64,000 nt of DNA from Caenorhabditis remanei (lineage: Eukaryota; Nematoda; Chromadorea; Rhabditida; Rhabditidae). The stretch is taken from the NCBI RefSeq assembly GCF_010183535.1, contig NC_071330.1, forward strand, positions 496,001-560,000, in the 5' to 3' direction. Both the position numbers and the translations under genes were made by a program. The notes under the pieces were generated by a model. It worked only from the letters and a program-made list of their open reading frames with translations, did not search any database and was not told where the DNA came from. Positions 1 to 9,454 of this stretch are shown piece after piece. Every line of letters begins with the position of its first letter. Position 1 is the first letter of the stretch.

Positions 1-260
1 CCCTAACTCGTTTCCGTCTTCTTCTTCTCCATTTCCCAAACACTTCTTCTCCTCCAAACAATAGGTGGATGGGGTCTTAAGGTGTTGATACGCGTCGTTG
101 ACGACGAAAAGACGTCGTCGTCTTCATCATAAAAACGAAGAAGATTATTTATATATTTGAATTGGATTCCAATTTCCGAAATAGGTTCGAACGAAAGGGG
201 TTTATTTGAATAAGGAAATATGAAAAAGAAAAAACGAAAAAAGAATTTTACCACCAAAAA

Positions 261-320
261 GTTCGAACCCCAGACCCTTCGGGTGTCGGCCAAAAGTGTA
301 AGCCACTACACCAAGCGAAC
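261..320 (-). other. tRNA-like degenerate sequence (SINE-like)
   Basis: Read on the minus strand, this stretch has an A-box match (TGGTGTAGTGG, plus-strand 303-313) and a B-box match (GGTTCGAAC, plus-strand 261-269). They are spaced about as in a real tRNA gene. The T-stem pairs only through G:T wobbles and I cannot fold a convincing acceptor stem, so a functional tRNA is unlikely. It lies in the intron upstream of the first visible pros-1 exon. A tRNA-derived repeat or decayed tRNA is my inference. Confidence 0.4.
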
Positions 321-441
321 GCACATCAGAGTTGGCCGACAGGGTGGTGATAAAAGCGGCTCGTTACTAAATTTGCGTGGCGTAGCTTGTGCAGTGGAGC
401 GGATTTGCTAAACCAAAATTTTCCAAATGTATCATTTCCAG

Positions 442-1529
442 AGAGTTCTACTACATCCAAATGGAGAAATTCGCGCGCCAAGCGATGAGCGAGGGCATCA
501 CCGATCGCTCGGAAATCTTCGTCTCCAAGGATAGTGAGCTCTTCAAAGTGCTCAACACACACTACAATAGGAACAATCATATTAAGGTATTTTCTGGATT
601 TTGATCTACAAAACACTCACAAATAAATTATTTTTAGGCACCCGACCGTCTTGTGCTCGTTGTCCAGGAGACACTCCGCGAGTTCTATGATGCTATCAAG
701 TTGGGCAAGGATGCGGAGCCGTCATGGAAGAAGACTATTTACAAGGTATGCGCATGGTGGTTTTAAAGGAAAATGTATTTCTCCCGGTTAGCCTGAGCAA
801 TAGGCTATCTTTTGAGCCAAAAACCGTTAGAATCCGAAAGAAATGACAGTAGTTACAGATTTTCGAAAATTTTCGTAAACCTCTAAAAACTGGAATCGTC
901 ATAACTCACCCAATTTTCAGCCAATTTCGAAAATAGTTAGAGTTTTGGAATCAGCGTGAAACGGTCTTTCATATGAGTATAATCACGACTATATTCTAGA
1001 AAATGTGAAATTTTAGTAAAAACCGTGACGCGACCGCAACGCATTAGGGAACATAGTGAATTAATTTTTTTCTATCAGAATTGTGTAAAATTAAATTCTC
1101 TATCTTATGAGCCAGAAAACATGAAGTTTGTACAGAAATTGACTTTTTTGATACAGAAAAACCAATTTTCAGAAAAATGAGTATAAATTTTTTGGCCCCC
1201 AAAAAATTTTAAAAAAAAAACCGCTAAATTTAGCTAAGATTTAGCAAAGTTACAGATTTTCGAAAATTTTCGAAAATCTGGAATTGTTGTAACTCCATAA
1301 ATTTTAAACCAAATTCAGAAATTTTCATAATTTTGAAATCAGTGGGAGTAGACTGTATTCTGAAGTTTTCGAAAAAATTTTGATTTCATCTAAGGCTGGC
1401 GCACCTTCTCCGCTTTTCCCCTCCATTCAACATACAAAATTCCAGAAATTTCAGGTCATCAACCGACTCGACGACCAGATCCCCGAATTCTTCAAGGAGC
1501 CAAACTTCTTGGAGAGACTCGAATCGTAG
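442..1529 (+). CDS. pros-1: Prospero homeobox transcription factor, C-terminal exons (partial)
   Basis: Three terminal exons, 442-586, 638-745 and 1455-1529 (TAG), encode about 108 residues. They match the end of the atypical Prospero homeodomain ([14 protein letters not shown]) followed by the Prospero domain (HYNRNNHIK, then [10 protein letters not shown], then [16 protein letters not shown]). The family forms one fused homeo-Prospero DNA-binding unit in the nucleus. In worms pros-1 (formerly ceh-26) is known from glia and the excretory system. Splice phases agree: the first exon starts with the third base of an Arg codon and the other joints are phase 0. The rest of the gene lies to the left of the window. 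The 709-base last intron (746-1454) holds a copy of the repeat that also fills the peptidase introns at 12-16 kb. Confidence 0.95.
785..1080 (+). repeat. Dispersed intronic repeat copy in pros-1
   Basis: This shares phrases with repeats in the 12-16 kb gene: TTACAGATTTTCGAAAATTT, GGAATCAGCGTGAAA, TATGAGTATAATCACGACTA and CCGTGACGCGACCGCAACGC. It belongs to one medium-length repeat family spread through introns of two different genes. Borders are approximate. Confidence 0.65.
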
Positions 1530-1910
1530 ATCACAACTTTTTTTCAAAAAAAAATCTGAAATTTACCTTTTCTAGCTTTATCATCCCAGTCCCCCCTCTT
1601 CCCCCATTGACATTTTTTTTCTAAATTTTCCAAAAAAAAACTCTTTCTGTGTTAATTCTAAGTCACAATTTTTCAAAAAATGTGCAATTTCTTTTTCCAT
1701 TATTTATTGATTTTTTCTATATTTACACTTTTCTTCATTCTTTTTATCGGTTGAGTTATGTGAGTTCTTGTAAGTGTCGTGACCGACACGTTGGCATAAT
1801 TTAAAAAAAAGTATTCTGTATTCCCCATTTATAGTCCCTTGCAACCACCCATTTGTGCCTCATTTTCATTTTTTTTTTTCGTTTTTTGTAATTTTTTGGT
1901 ATAAAAACTG

Positions 1911-1916
1911 AATAAA
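1911..1916 (+). terminator. AATAAA polyadenylation signal of pros-1
   Basis: AATAAA lies about 380 bases after the pros-1 stop in AT-rich DNA with no better signal before it. The sequence between the stop and this signal shows no coding potential and is probably the 3' UTR. Confidence 0.6.
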
Positions 1917-1982
1917 TCGGAAAAAAATTAGTTCGACCCATTTTCAGAGGTGTTGCCCTTTTCGGACCTTCAGAATGAGTTC

Positions 1983-2310
1983 TGTGGAGCGCGACTGCGC
2001 CAGAAGTATTTTCCTGAGTAGAACTTCAGTTTCTAAACATTTTGAACTTAAAACCAAAGAAAACTGATGAAAACTCAGAAAGTTACAGATTTTCGAAACA
2101 TTTCGAAAATATCGAAACTTTTCAAATCGCTGTAACTCAACAAGTTTTAGTCCAAATTCAACAAAAATTATATATTTGGAATCAGTGTGACAAGAGCTTT
2201 CATTTGAGTATAATCACGACTAGGTTCTAAAATTTTTTAAAGATCTCGACTTTCTCACCTCCGAGTGTTTCAGATCAAAAAAGTCGGAACCGAGGGAATC
2301 GCCCGGATTT
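1983..2310 (+). pseudogene. Stray duplicate of the S9 peptidase gene tail (intron plus start of last exon)
   Basis: From GTGGAGCGCGACTGC onward this follows the last intron of the peptidase gene (about 15839-16157) nearly base for base in places. It then has a TTTCAG acceptor followed by a degraded copy of the start of its last exon (2274-2308: IKKVG, EG and IAR are still readable; [14 protein letters not shown] at 16158). There is no open reading frame beyond that. It is a non-functional partial duplicate about 14 kb from its source, unless both are copies of a third locus. Confidence 0.75.
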
Positions 2311-2317
2311 TTTATTG

Positions 2318-2525
2318 CAAATTTCTATACTTCAGAAAATTCTAAAACACTTTTACTATTGACGCATATGCTAAACATCGGTCTAAACGGCACAATTGCC
2401 GTTCTTCTGACTCGAAAGGAGCCGTAGGTGGATGAGTTTTCCCGGAGAGGTCGTGTAGTCCTCTCGGACAAGATTTTTGCTCAATCCTTCATTTCCTTAC
2501 TTTTCCCAACATTTATATTGCAAAA
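2318..2525 (+). repeat. Single arm of a foldback repeat
   Basis: CTTCAGAAAATTCTAAAACA through GTCCTCTCGGACAAGA matches one arm of the palindromic elements at 4036-4363 and 20076-20478. Only one arm is present here, so it is a truncated or unpaired copy. Confidence 0.6.
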
Positions 2526-2679
2526 AAGATTATAGATCAAACGTGAAAGTTAATTTTTGTAGTTGATCACGTACGCCATGTCTCTAGAAAGCTAAAAGTT
2601 AATAAGTGTAAAATAGTTTGCCACAACTTTTCAAAGAGCGTATTTACTTTTTGTAAAAAAAAATCAAGGCTGATCTACA

Positions 2680-2901
2680 TATTATAAATTCACAACACTG
2701 TGCCGCATGGCTTTAAAGGCGCATCAAATTTATCAGAAATTTCGCGGAGTGGTCTCGTAGTTGAAAAAGATCAAATACCGTATTTTCGAGCTTTGCAGGT
2801 CTAAAAATAAATGCAAATAATGTTTTTTTGCTTCAAGACCATTTCGAACAAATTAGATGCGACTTTAAAGCCATGCGGCGCAGTGTCGTGAATTTATAAT
2901 A
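2680..2901. mobile_element. MITE with about 46-bp terminal inverted repeats
   Basis: Terminal inverted repeats at 2680-2725 and 2856-2901 match closely (core GTGCCGCATGGCTTTAAAGG against CTTTAAAGCCATGCGGCGCA). The outer ends are AT-rich and contain TA, as expected for a TA-target DNA transposon derivative. The 130-base interior has no ORF. Confidence 0.8.
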
Positions 2902-3089
2902 ACTGAAAAGAATTGAATTTATGGGGGTTGATCATAGACACCGTCCGTAACACACTCTTGAAGTTTGTCGTTTTCAACAACACGAAAAGTCAGACGAAAG
3001 TTAGTTTATTTTCTATATTATGAATAATCTTTTATTGGTTTTTACTTGTTATCATTGTTTCCTCATTCCTTATTTCATAATTAAAGAGT

Positions 3090-3370
3090 AACCAACCAAC
3101 ACTACTTTACCATGATTTCGCAACAATGCATAACACTTTGTAACTTCATTTCTTATGTTCAATGCAGTATGTATACATTTATTTTTCAGTTTTCTTATTC
3201 TACTAACTGAGTTGACACCAACATCAGTTTCCATTATGCACGTTTCAATTTCTGATTTATCTTTAAACAAGAAAGATGACGAGTGCGGCGTTAATTTATT
3301 ACTTCTGTTAGAGTCACCAAGATTATTCAGGTTGTAACTGTATTACATATATGCAAGGTGAGTTATTAAT
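3090..3370 (-). repeat. Dispersed repeat fragment, also at 38.7 kb
   Basis: The reverse strand matches 38715-38890: both contain CTCACCTTGCATATATG near one end and AGTAATAAATTAAC and GTGCATAATGGAAA further in. Short peptides (KSEIETCIME) are shared by the two copies, but no long ORF is shared. Function and class are unknown. Confidence 0.6.
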
Positions 3371-3803
3371 CAAAGATACCTTACTTTTCTGGTTGGAACT
3401 GTCATTTTTTGTTGGAAACTTAAATTTTTGCGAACTGTGTGTCATTGTAGCACATGCCTTTTCAAAACTCCATGTTTTTGTAGTTGGTCACTATAAAAAA
3501 AGCCTTGTATAGCGAAATAAAGTGGTTAATAGAAATAATGGCTATAAAACTAGACGGTTTGATAATTTTATAAAAAATTAGGTTTGTACAGTACGGGAGC
3601 AAGTTGATATTATGAAGTTTTGTCGTACTTTTTTTTCCATTTTCAGATAACATAATCTACTCTGGAGCATAATTGGATATGCACCAGAAGAAGATCTCGA
3701 ATTCTGCCACCACAGTATTTACAATCATGAATCTCCACTGGTGCCATGACATTAACAAAATCCAGGATGAAATTATCCTGGATTTCTCTTCAAACATGCA
3801 ACT

Positions 3804-5332
3804 ATGTCGCTGTACGGGAAGAATCCGGAGACCATTGGGTCTTCGGAAATTACAGGTTTAAAAGAAAGTGTGAAAGGGATCAGCGTAGATCAATTGATAG
3901 AAAAAGAAGCTGGGAGGTGCTGGAGGAGTTTCATGGAAGATGGTGAGTTCTTACTGGACCTAGTGACCGTCGAATTATAACGCGTGTCATAAATTATTAG
4001 AAAGTAAAAATTTTAATGGAGGACTTAAGTCTTTTTTTCAGATTTCGATATTTCAGAAAATTCTAAGAAACTTTTATTATCGACACATATGATAAAATCG
4101 CTCTAAACGCCACAATTAGCTTTGTTGTCCCGTGTAGTCCTCCCGGACAAAATTTATGTTCAATTCCTCATTTTCTTATTTTTTCCAACAAATTTTCATA
4201 GTTTTTCTTTTGTTTTGCAATATAAATTGAGAAAACACAAACGTCTGTGGAAAAAAACCGAAAAACTCTTCCACGAAGATTCCTTTGGCGATTAGAGCGA
4301 TTTTTAGCATATGCGCCAATAATAAAAGTTTTTTAGAATTTTCTGAATTATTGGAATCTGAAATAAACAAATATGCTCTCCTTTTACCCATTTTTTAAAA
4401 TACCAAGCTTTAAAAGCAAAAGATAAACGTTTTTCTGAAATCAAGGTTTTTTACCTTTTCAACTGAAATCAAGGTTTTTTACCTTTTCAATGTATATCAC
4501 ACGTCCCATGACTTCATATCTACTCGTAAATCTTTTCTTATCAGTTAACACAACCTTTAAGCGATTTCAATTTCAGACAAAAAGAAACATTTGTTGCAAG
4601 CCGACCTAATTCCATTCAAACATGAACAATTTTCTTGGAATGTAGGTTCCGATCGACTTAAATTATAACAGCGTCAAATTTCCAGCCCCGCTTCAAATCT
4701 TCTTGCTTCAATTCCAACAAAGGACTGCTCCATGCCATTATCAAACATGGTGCATCTTTTGATTTTCTGAGTTTTGACAAGATATCAGTATGGCTGGAAC
4801 ATCTCAACAAGAATTGTGTGGAGTTGAAAAAGAATAGCTCTGATCAATTAAAAAGAAAGATTGTCACAGCGATAAGGGAGAACTTTGGTATGTTATCAAC
4901 TGACCTAAATAAGTTCTAATATGGCTCTGAATTTCAGAACAAATTCTCAATCTAGCCAAACAGCTCGGTGAGCACACCAAACAACTTCTGGAGAACCCCA
5001 CAACTCCAGTGTTTTTGACTTGCAACAATGATGCTCTTCTGGTATTCAGCAAGATCCCAGCCAAGAAACCTTGCGATGTGAGATATTACATGTTCGTGTT
5101 GGCAGATGGAAATGGACTCCATGAGAAGTTTACATTGATTACTGCAGTCAAGTTAAGGCCCAATAATTTTACGAGGAGGATTCTGATGAATGGAGCGATT
5201 CCGAGTTGTTGGATGAAGTATGACACGGGGCAGATTTATTTCAGCTCAACGGACTTTTTGTGTGAGCCTGGATTGTATGTTTGTGTCGCGGAGGAGATAA
5301 TTGATAATTCATGTTTTGATGAATTCTTTTGA
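3804..5332 (+). CDS. Unrecognised four-exon protein gene (266 aa)
   Basis: I do not recognise this protein. Exons 3804-3942, 4577-4641, 4686-4887 and 4938-5332 join in frame with standard GT-AG sites to give 266 residues ending EFF-stop. An AATAAA follows at 5366. The middle exon is helical and hydrophilic (GLLHAIIKHGASFDF, WLEHLNKNCVELKKN). The last exon is richer in beta-type hydrophobic segments with several cysteines (VFLTCNNDALLVF, YVCVAEE). No signal peptide or membrane segment is evident. The ATG at 3804 is the first one in the open frame, but that frame is open from about 3771 and an acceptor-like site lies near 3650, so the true start may be upstream. Intron 1 contains a foldback element. 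Introns 2 and 3 are only 44 and 50 bases. A nematode-specific protein is my best guess. Confidence 0.65.
4036..4363. mobile_element. Palindromic foldback element in intron 1
   Basis: The left end TTTCAGATTTCGATATTTCA is mirrored by CTGAATTATTGGAATCTGAA at the right. Internal phrases (AATTCTAAGAAACTTTTAT against ATAAAAGTTTTTTAGAATT) are also inverted. It is the same family as 20076-20478. It has no coding capacity and resembles a MITE. Confidence 0.75.
4435..4490 (+). repeat. 28-bp tandem duplication
   Basis: Two identical adjacent 28-base units beginning CTGAAATCAAGG and ending CCTTTTCAA lie at 4435-4462 and 4463-4490. Confidence 0.9.
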
Positions 5333-5365
5333 TAATTTAATTCACTGTGTATAAATGTATTGTTT

Positions 5366-5371
5366 AATAAA
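5366..5371 (+). terminator. AATAAA polyadenylation signal of the 266-aa gene
   Basis: AATAAA lies 33 bases after the stop at 5332, typical of short nematode 3' UTRs. Confidence 0.75.
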
Positions 5372-5415
5372 GTTCGAATTGGAGAAAAAGAAACGAGCTA
5401 TTTATTGTCCTGACG

Positions 5416-5694
5416 TTAGTAATCTGCAGATAAAATGGGGAAATTCGACAGACTGGAAGAGTTAGTCATTAGCTCTTTCATATGTTCACTTCGATTATTG
5501 TTTCGTACAGTACCGCTCAAAATGTTATCAGGTTTGGCAGTTTTCAGTGGAAAATGATCAACTTTGACAGTGTATTTCGGTGTCACCTGATTATCCGATA
5601 AGCTAGATTTTGTATGGGTTGGAGAAAGCAAAAACACAACATTTTTTATTTGACTATTTTTTTGTAAAGACACTATCTTCTTGAAAGTTACAGG
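5416..5694 (-). CDS. Possible terminal exon of a minus-strand gene
   Basis: A 93-codon open stretch on the minus strand follows a TTTGACAG acceptor-like site (exon would start at 5694) and stops at 5416. A minus-strand AATAAA (plus 5401-5406) lies just beyond the stop. The residues are polar with Ser/Asn/Lys bias and no family is recognised. I could not find an upstream exon in compatible phase, so this may be chance. Confidence 0.2.
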   Translation of the reverse strand, partial: PVTFKKIVSLQKNSQIKNVVFLLSPTHTKSSLSDNQVTPKYTVKVDHFPLKTAKPDNILSGTVRNNNRSEHMKELMTNSSSLSNFPILSADY

Positions 5695-7284
5695 CTGTCA
5701 AATTGAAAAGCTCCAAAATTTTGATGATTTGCACTTAAATTGGTCGATTTCAGAGATAAATTACTTTGATTTCCTGTACTTCTCATGGTAGTGTCTGTAC
5801 AGTAAAGACGTCAACTGCAAAAATGAAGCTCTACTTGTGTATAGTCCACACACAATTCATATAGTGAGACTATCAGGGAGGCAGTGTCACACCCACAAAG
5901 TTGCACGTGTCGCATTCTGTATTGTCAGTACTGTATATCAAGCATGTATTTATGGGTAACACTCCTTCAAAATGTTTTAATTTTGAAACGTCTTAGATCC
6001 TACTCTTTAAAAAACAGCAAATACTTCCTGTCACAATACATACCATTCTTACTCATCATAGTCTCACTTCCTCCTGTAAATAAAAACACCTTCTCAATGT
6101 ATGTTTCTCTTGTCTCTTGTCTCAATTTCAATCAAACATGATATCATTACACCTCTCTCCCGTCCAAAATAAACTGTTCGACGCAAAAGATGATATCAGA
6201 AAAGCAGCGGGCGGAAGAAAGAGAAAAAAAGGAAAACAGATTTGAACTCTGGATGCTGGAGTAGTCTCTGGACGTCATTTGGATGGGAGAGAGGGCGGAA
6301 TAATTATTGGAATGATATCGGGAAGGTACTGTATATAAATATTGAAATGGTATAAAAGTACCATCCAGATGTCTGTCCGTGTGTCGTTATGTCTTTTTCC
6401 TTCTTATAAAAAACCCCCTTTTCCTCCTAGCCTTCTAAAAATTCAACCTTGAAAGAAAGAAAAAATCGTTTCTTCGTGTTCCGTATCCTTTCATTACATG
6501 TGATTACCACCGACGAAGTGTAACCATAGTTCACATTTTCATTTTCGAGAAGACACTAAAGGTACATGGGATAATTAGAGGTCAAATTAAAGGTGGTGTT
6601 TTTTTCTCTTGAAAATCATAAAAAGTCAGTTAAAATCATAATTTTCGAAAAATCCGTCGATGATACGTCAGGCACATGCTATAGCAGAAAAAGGTTAAAA
6701 AAACCCTGAGCCGAAAAACTACGAAATTTGGTAATAATTTAGAAACTTTCGACATTTCTTAAAAATCGCGTTCCAGGCGCGCCAGACTCCATTTGGAAAT
6801 CTGATAAAGTCAACAATTTTTGGGCAATAAGCTGATTATTTATGAAAATGCGTCCAAGGCACGCCAGAAAACCCAAAGAAATGAAGCATTTTTTGATCAG
6901 AAAGCTTCAAATACGTCGCTTTTTCATTTTTAAAAACACGACAAAGGAGCGCCAGAAGCCGCTCAAACCCACATCCCTCAAGGTGTCTCTTACTTGTAAC
7001 TTAACATAATTTGTGTCTATGTTTCTTTTTTCCCAAAAAACCATTTCTTACCTTATTAGTACACTTCCTTCCGTTTACTTTACCAAAAAAGTGCGCTGCG
7101 CAGTTTTGAAAAGTAAATATGTGTTCTTCCCCGTTTTTTTCTCTCTTTCCCACTGGTCAAGACACACAAAAGAAAAAAAAAGAAGAAGATAAACATTTGA
7201 CCACTCGAAACGAGAAGATAGTTGAACTTTGACAATTTCGTGTTTTTGCAAATCTCTCCTTCGTTTTTATGGTTCTCCTGTCTT

Positions 7285-7319
7285 CTTATCAGAGACTCTT
7301 ATCAGAAATTCTTATCAGA
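7285..7319 (-). promoter_or_regulatory. Cluster of three GATA-factor sites
   Basis: Three copies of CTTATCAGA (reverse: TCTGATAAG) start at 7285, 7298 and 7311, evenly spaced by 13 bases. TGATAA with flanking A/G is the classic intestinal GATA (ELT-2-type) site in Caenorhabditis. It lies 4.7 kb upstream of the S9 peptidase start. A link to that gene is inference. Confidence 0.45.
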
Positions 7320-7600
7320 AGACGTTGAGATCAAAATGAAATGAAATCAAACGAAGAAAATCGTTTGAAAGTGAGTGACGCCTTGTGGTAATGACGATGT
7401 GTGTTCCGCAGAGATCAGCAGGTCGGTAGTGGACAGGGTCAGGGCTTCCTGTCCGGGTAGAGGATAGGGTGTTAGCTTGAATGATAAGAACTGGCTGCAA
7501 GGAATCTAGTTATGTTACATATTTTCGGAACTGTAGGAGTATATTGAAGACTACGGTAAGTATCCGAATGTCCGAAAGTGCGATTTCGAAAACGCGTCAC

Positions 7601-7613
7601 GGGGGGGGGGGGG
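7601..7613 (+). repeat. Poly-G tract (13 G)
   Basis: Thirteen uninterrupted Gs. Tracts of this kind are known G4-forming sites that need the DOG-1/FANCJ helicase for stability in C. elegans. Confidence 0.9.
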
Positions 7614-7681
7614 TTACTTATTGACCCATAATTTTAATTTTTGCTAGAATTCTTTATCAAATATAGGCTTTCACTTTTATA

Positions 7682-7814
7682 TTAGCTTGGCACAGTTCTT
7701 ATAACTGCGCTCCACCAAAATGCCCTTGAAAAATGTTTCTTATTCTCAGAGTCTCTCAATTTTGCACGCTATTTTGTTCGGTTTCGGTAGAGCGTGGTTG
7801 TAAGAAGCGTGCCA
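7682..7814. mobile_element. MITE copy, AGCTCGGCACAGTTCTTACA family
   Basis: The left end TAGCTTGGCACAGTTCTTAT and right end GAGCGTGGTTGTAAGAAGCG form imperfect inverted repeats around about 80 bases. Related copies lie at 8216, 18968, 29149 and 57452, with a fragment near 34165. Confidence 0.7.
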
Positions 7815-8215
7815 GAATGCCTGAAAAGTTACAAATTATCAAAGTAATTTGATAATTACAAATCGGAAGATTTTAATTTTAAAAATATGAAATTCTGGAG
7901 AATAATTAATTACTGAACTGCAATTTTTTGGAAGGGACTTCTATAGAAAAGTTGTCAACTACAAAAGTGAAGTTTTGGGTTTTTCATGCACTTCCTACAA
8001 AATTAGTATTTTTGAACAATAAGTGACACCAATACACACTCTCAAACGTAGTCACTGATTGAAGTCGGCAACCTTTTGACTGATACTGTAGCTATGAACA
8101 TTCTGTGATTTGGATACTGTAAGAGTACGGTAGTTATTGTGAGGTTCAAACAATTATTATGAAAATCCAATAATGTGATAAAATTAAAAACTTGATTTGA
8201 AATGTTTTAGTTATT

Positions 8216-8352
8216 ATTAGCACGGGACGCCTTACAACTGCGCTCTACCGAAACCGAATAAAATTGTGCGCGAAATTGAGAAACCCAGAGAAAAAGGGAC
8301 ATTTTCAAGAAATTTCGGCGGAGCGCAGTTGTAAGAACTGTATCGAGCTAAT
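8216..8352. mobile_element. MITE copy, same family
   Basis: The inverted ends TTAGCACGGGACGCCTTACA and GTAAGAACTGTATCGAGCTA flank a spacer with the shared CTCTACCGAAACCG and AATTGAGAAAC phrases. Confidence 0.7.
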
Positions 8353-8946
8353 TTATATTTTTCGAAAGCTGACGTCATTAGGATACTGAATAGGTTTTTG
8401 ATATTGTTTTCGAGTGTCAAAATGAACCGAGCTTGAACATTTTTGGGCACAGTTCCAAAAATTTGTGATAATCGATAAAATTTGATAACGAATGAGAAAT
8501 TTTCACGTATTTAGCTTTCTTACCGTATACCCATCCCAGTTTTATAATCCCCTTTCCCGAATTCACTCTCCACTCCTTAATTATTACTCACGGTCATAAA
8601 TATTGTACTTTGAAATGTTCCTCCAAGTGGTGTGAGACTAACACTTCTAGAACTTTTGAAATTTCAGCTACGAGACATACTCCAATTCAAAAAAGTCATT
8701 CGGTTGTACTCTGACGTTGTTCATTCAAGGTCATTTTCGATTTAGGATCAGCTGTTTCGAGAAACGATAGATAAGAAGTAATTTGATAAGGAAGTGTGGA
8801 GGGGGTTAACTGGTTATGGCGGTTTCCATTGGTGGTCTGACATTTAAAGAGAGAGAGAGACTAAACTTTAAGGATTCTCAATACAATTAATCAAATTAAA
8901 CGCAATAGTTTTTGTTCTTGTTACACAAGGTCAATTGTCTTAAAAA

Positions 8947-8957
8947 GGGGGGGGGGG
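8947..8957 (+). repeat. Poly-G tract (11 G)
   Basis: Eleven uninterrupted Gs in otherwise AT-rich intergenic DNA. Confidence 0.9.
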
Positions 8958-9454
8958 TTCCTTGAAACGTTGAACGTGAAAAAAAGAGAAAAACGAAAAA
9001 GATAGAGAATTTGATAAGATAAGAGTAATTGAATTAACAGGGAGGGAGACAAAATGAAACGAGTTTTTTATTAAATGCAAGATGTCCAAAGATTATATAT
9101 TTACAAGGGGGATAAGCTGACTAGAGTGTACAAAAAGCTGAAGACGTGAGGATTCTGAATTTCTTTTCTGTTTTTCTAAAAAATCATAATGAACCGAGTT
9201 GCAACGTCTTTAAAACCACTTTCTTACAGAGAGTCAGCTGAGAGTTTAGAGCTGTCTAGAATATGGACAACGCTGGACAAATTTAAAAACGTTTTTCATA
9301 TATTTGGAAAGCTAACGTCGTGAGAATTCTGAATCTAGTCTCAAATTTTTGGTTGGATGGAAAGGAGCCGAGTTATACCACTTTTTAACCGTACAACTTT
9401 ATACTCTGAGTCAACATTCGATACCTGCACCGTTACCACAAGCAGTACTAAAAT

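Noticed and set aside
5884..6141. 85-codon plus-strand ORF considered as a small membrane protein
   Set aside because: No plausible splice context, no polyadenylation signal, AT-rich composition like the rest of the spacer.
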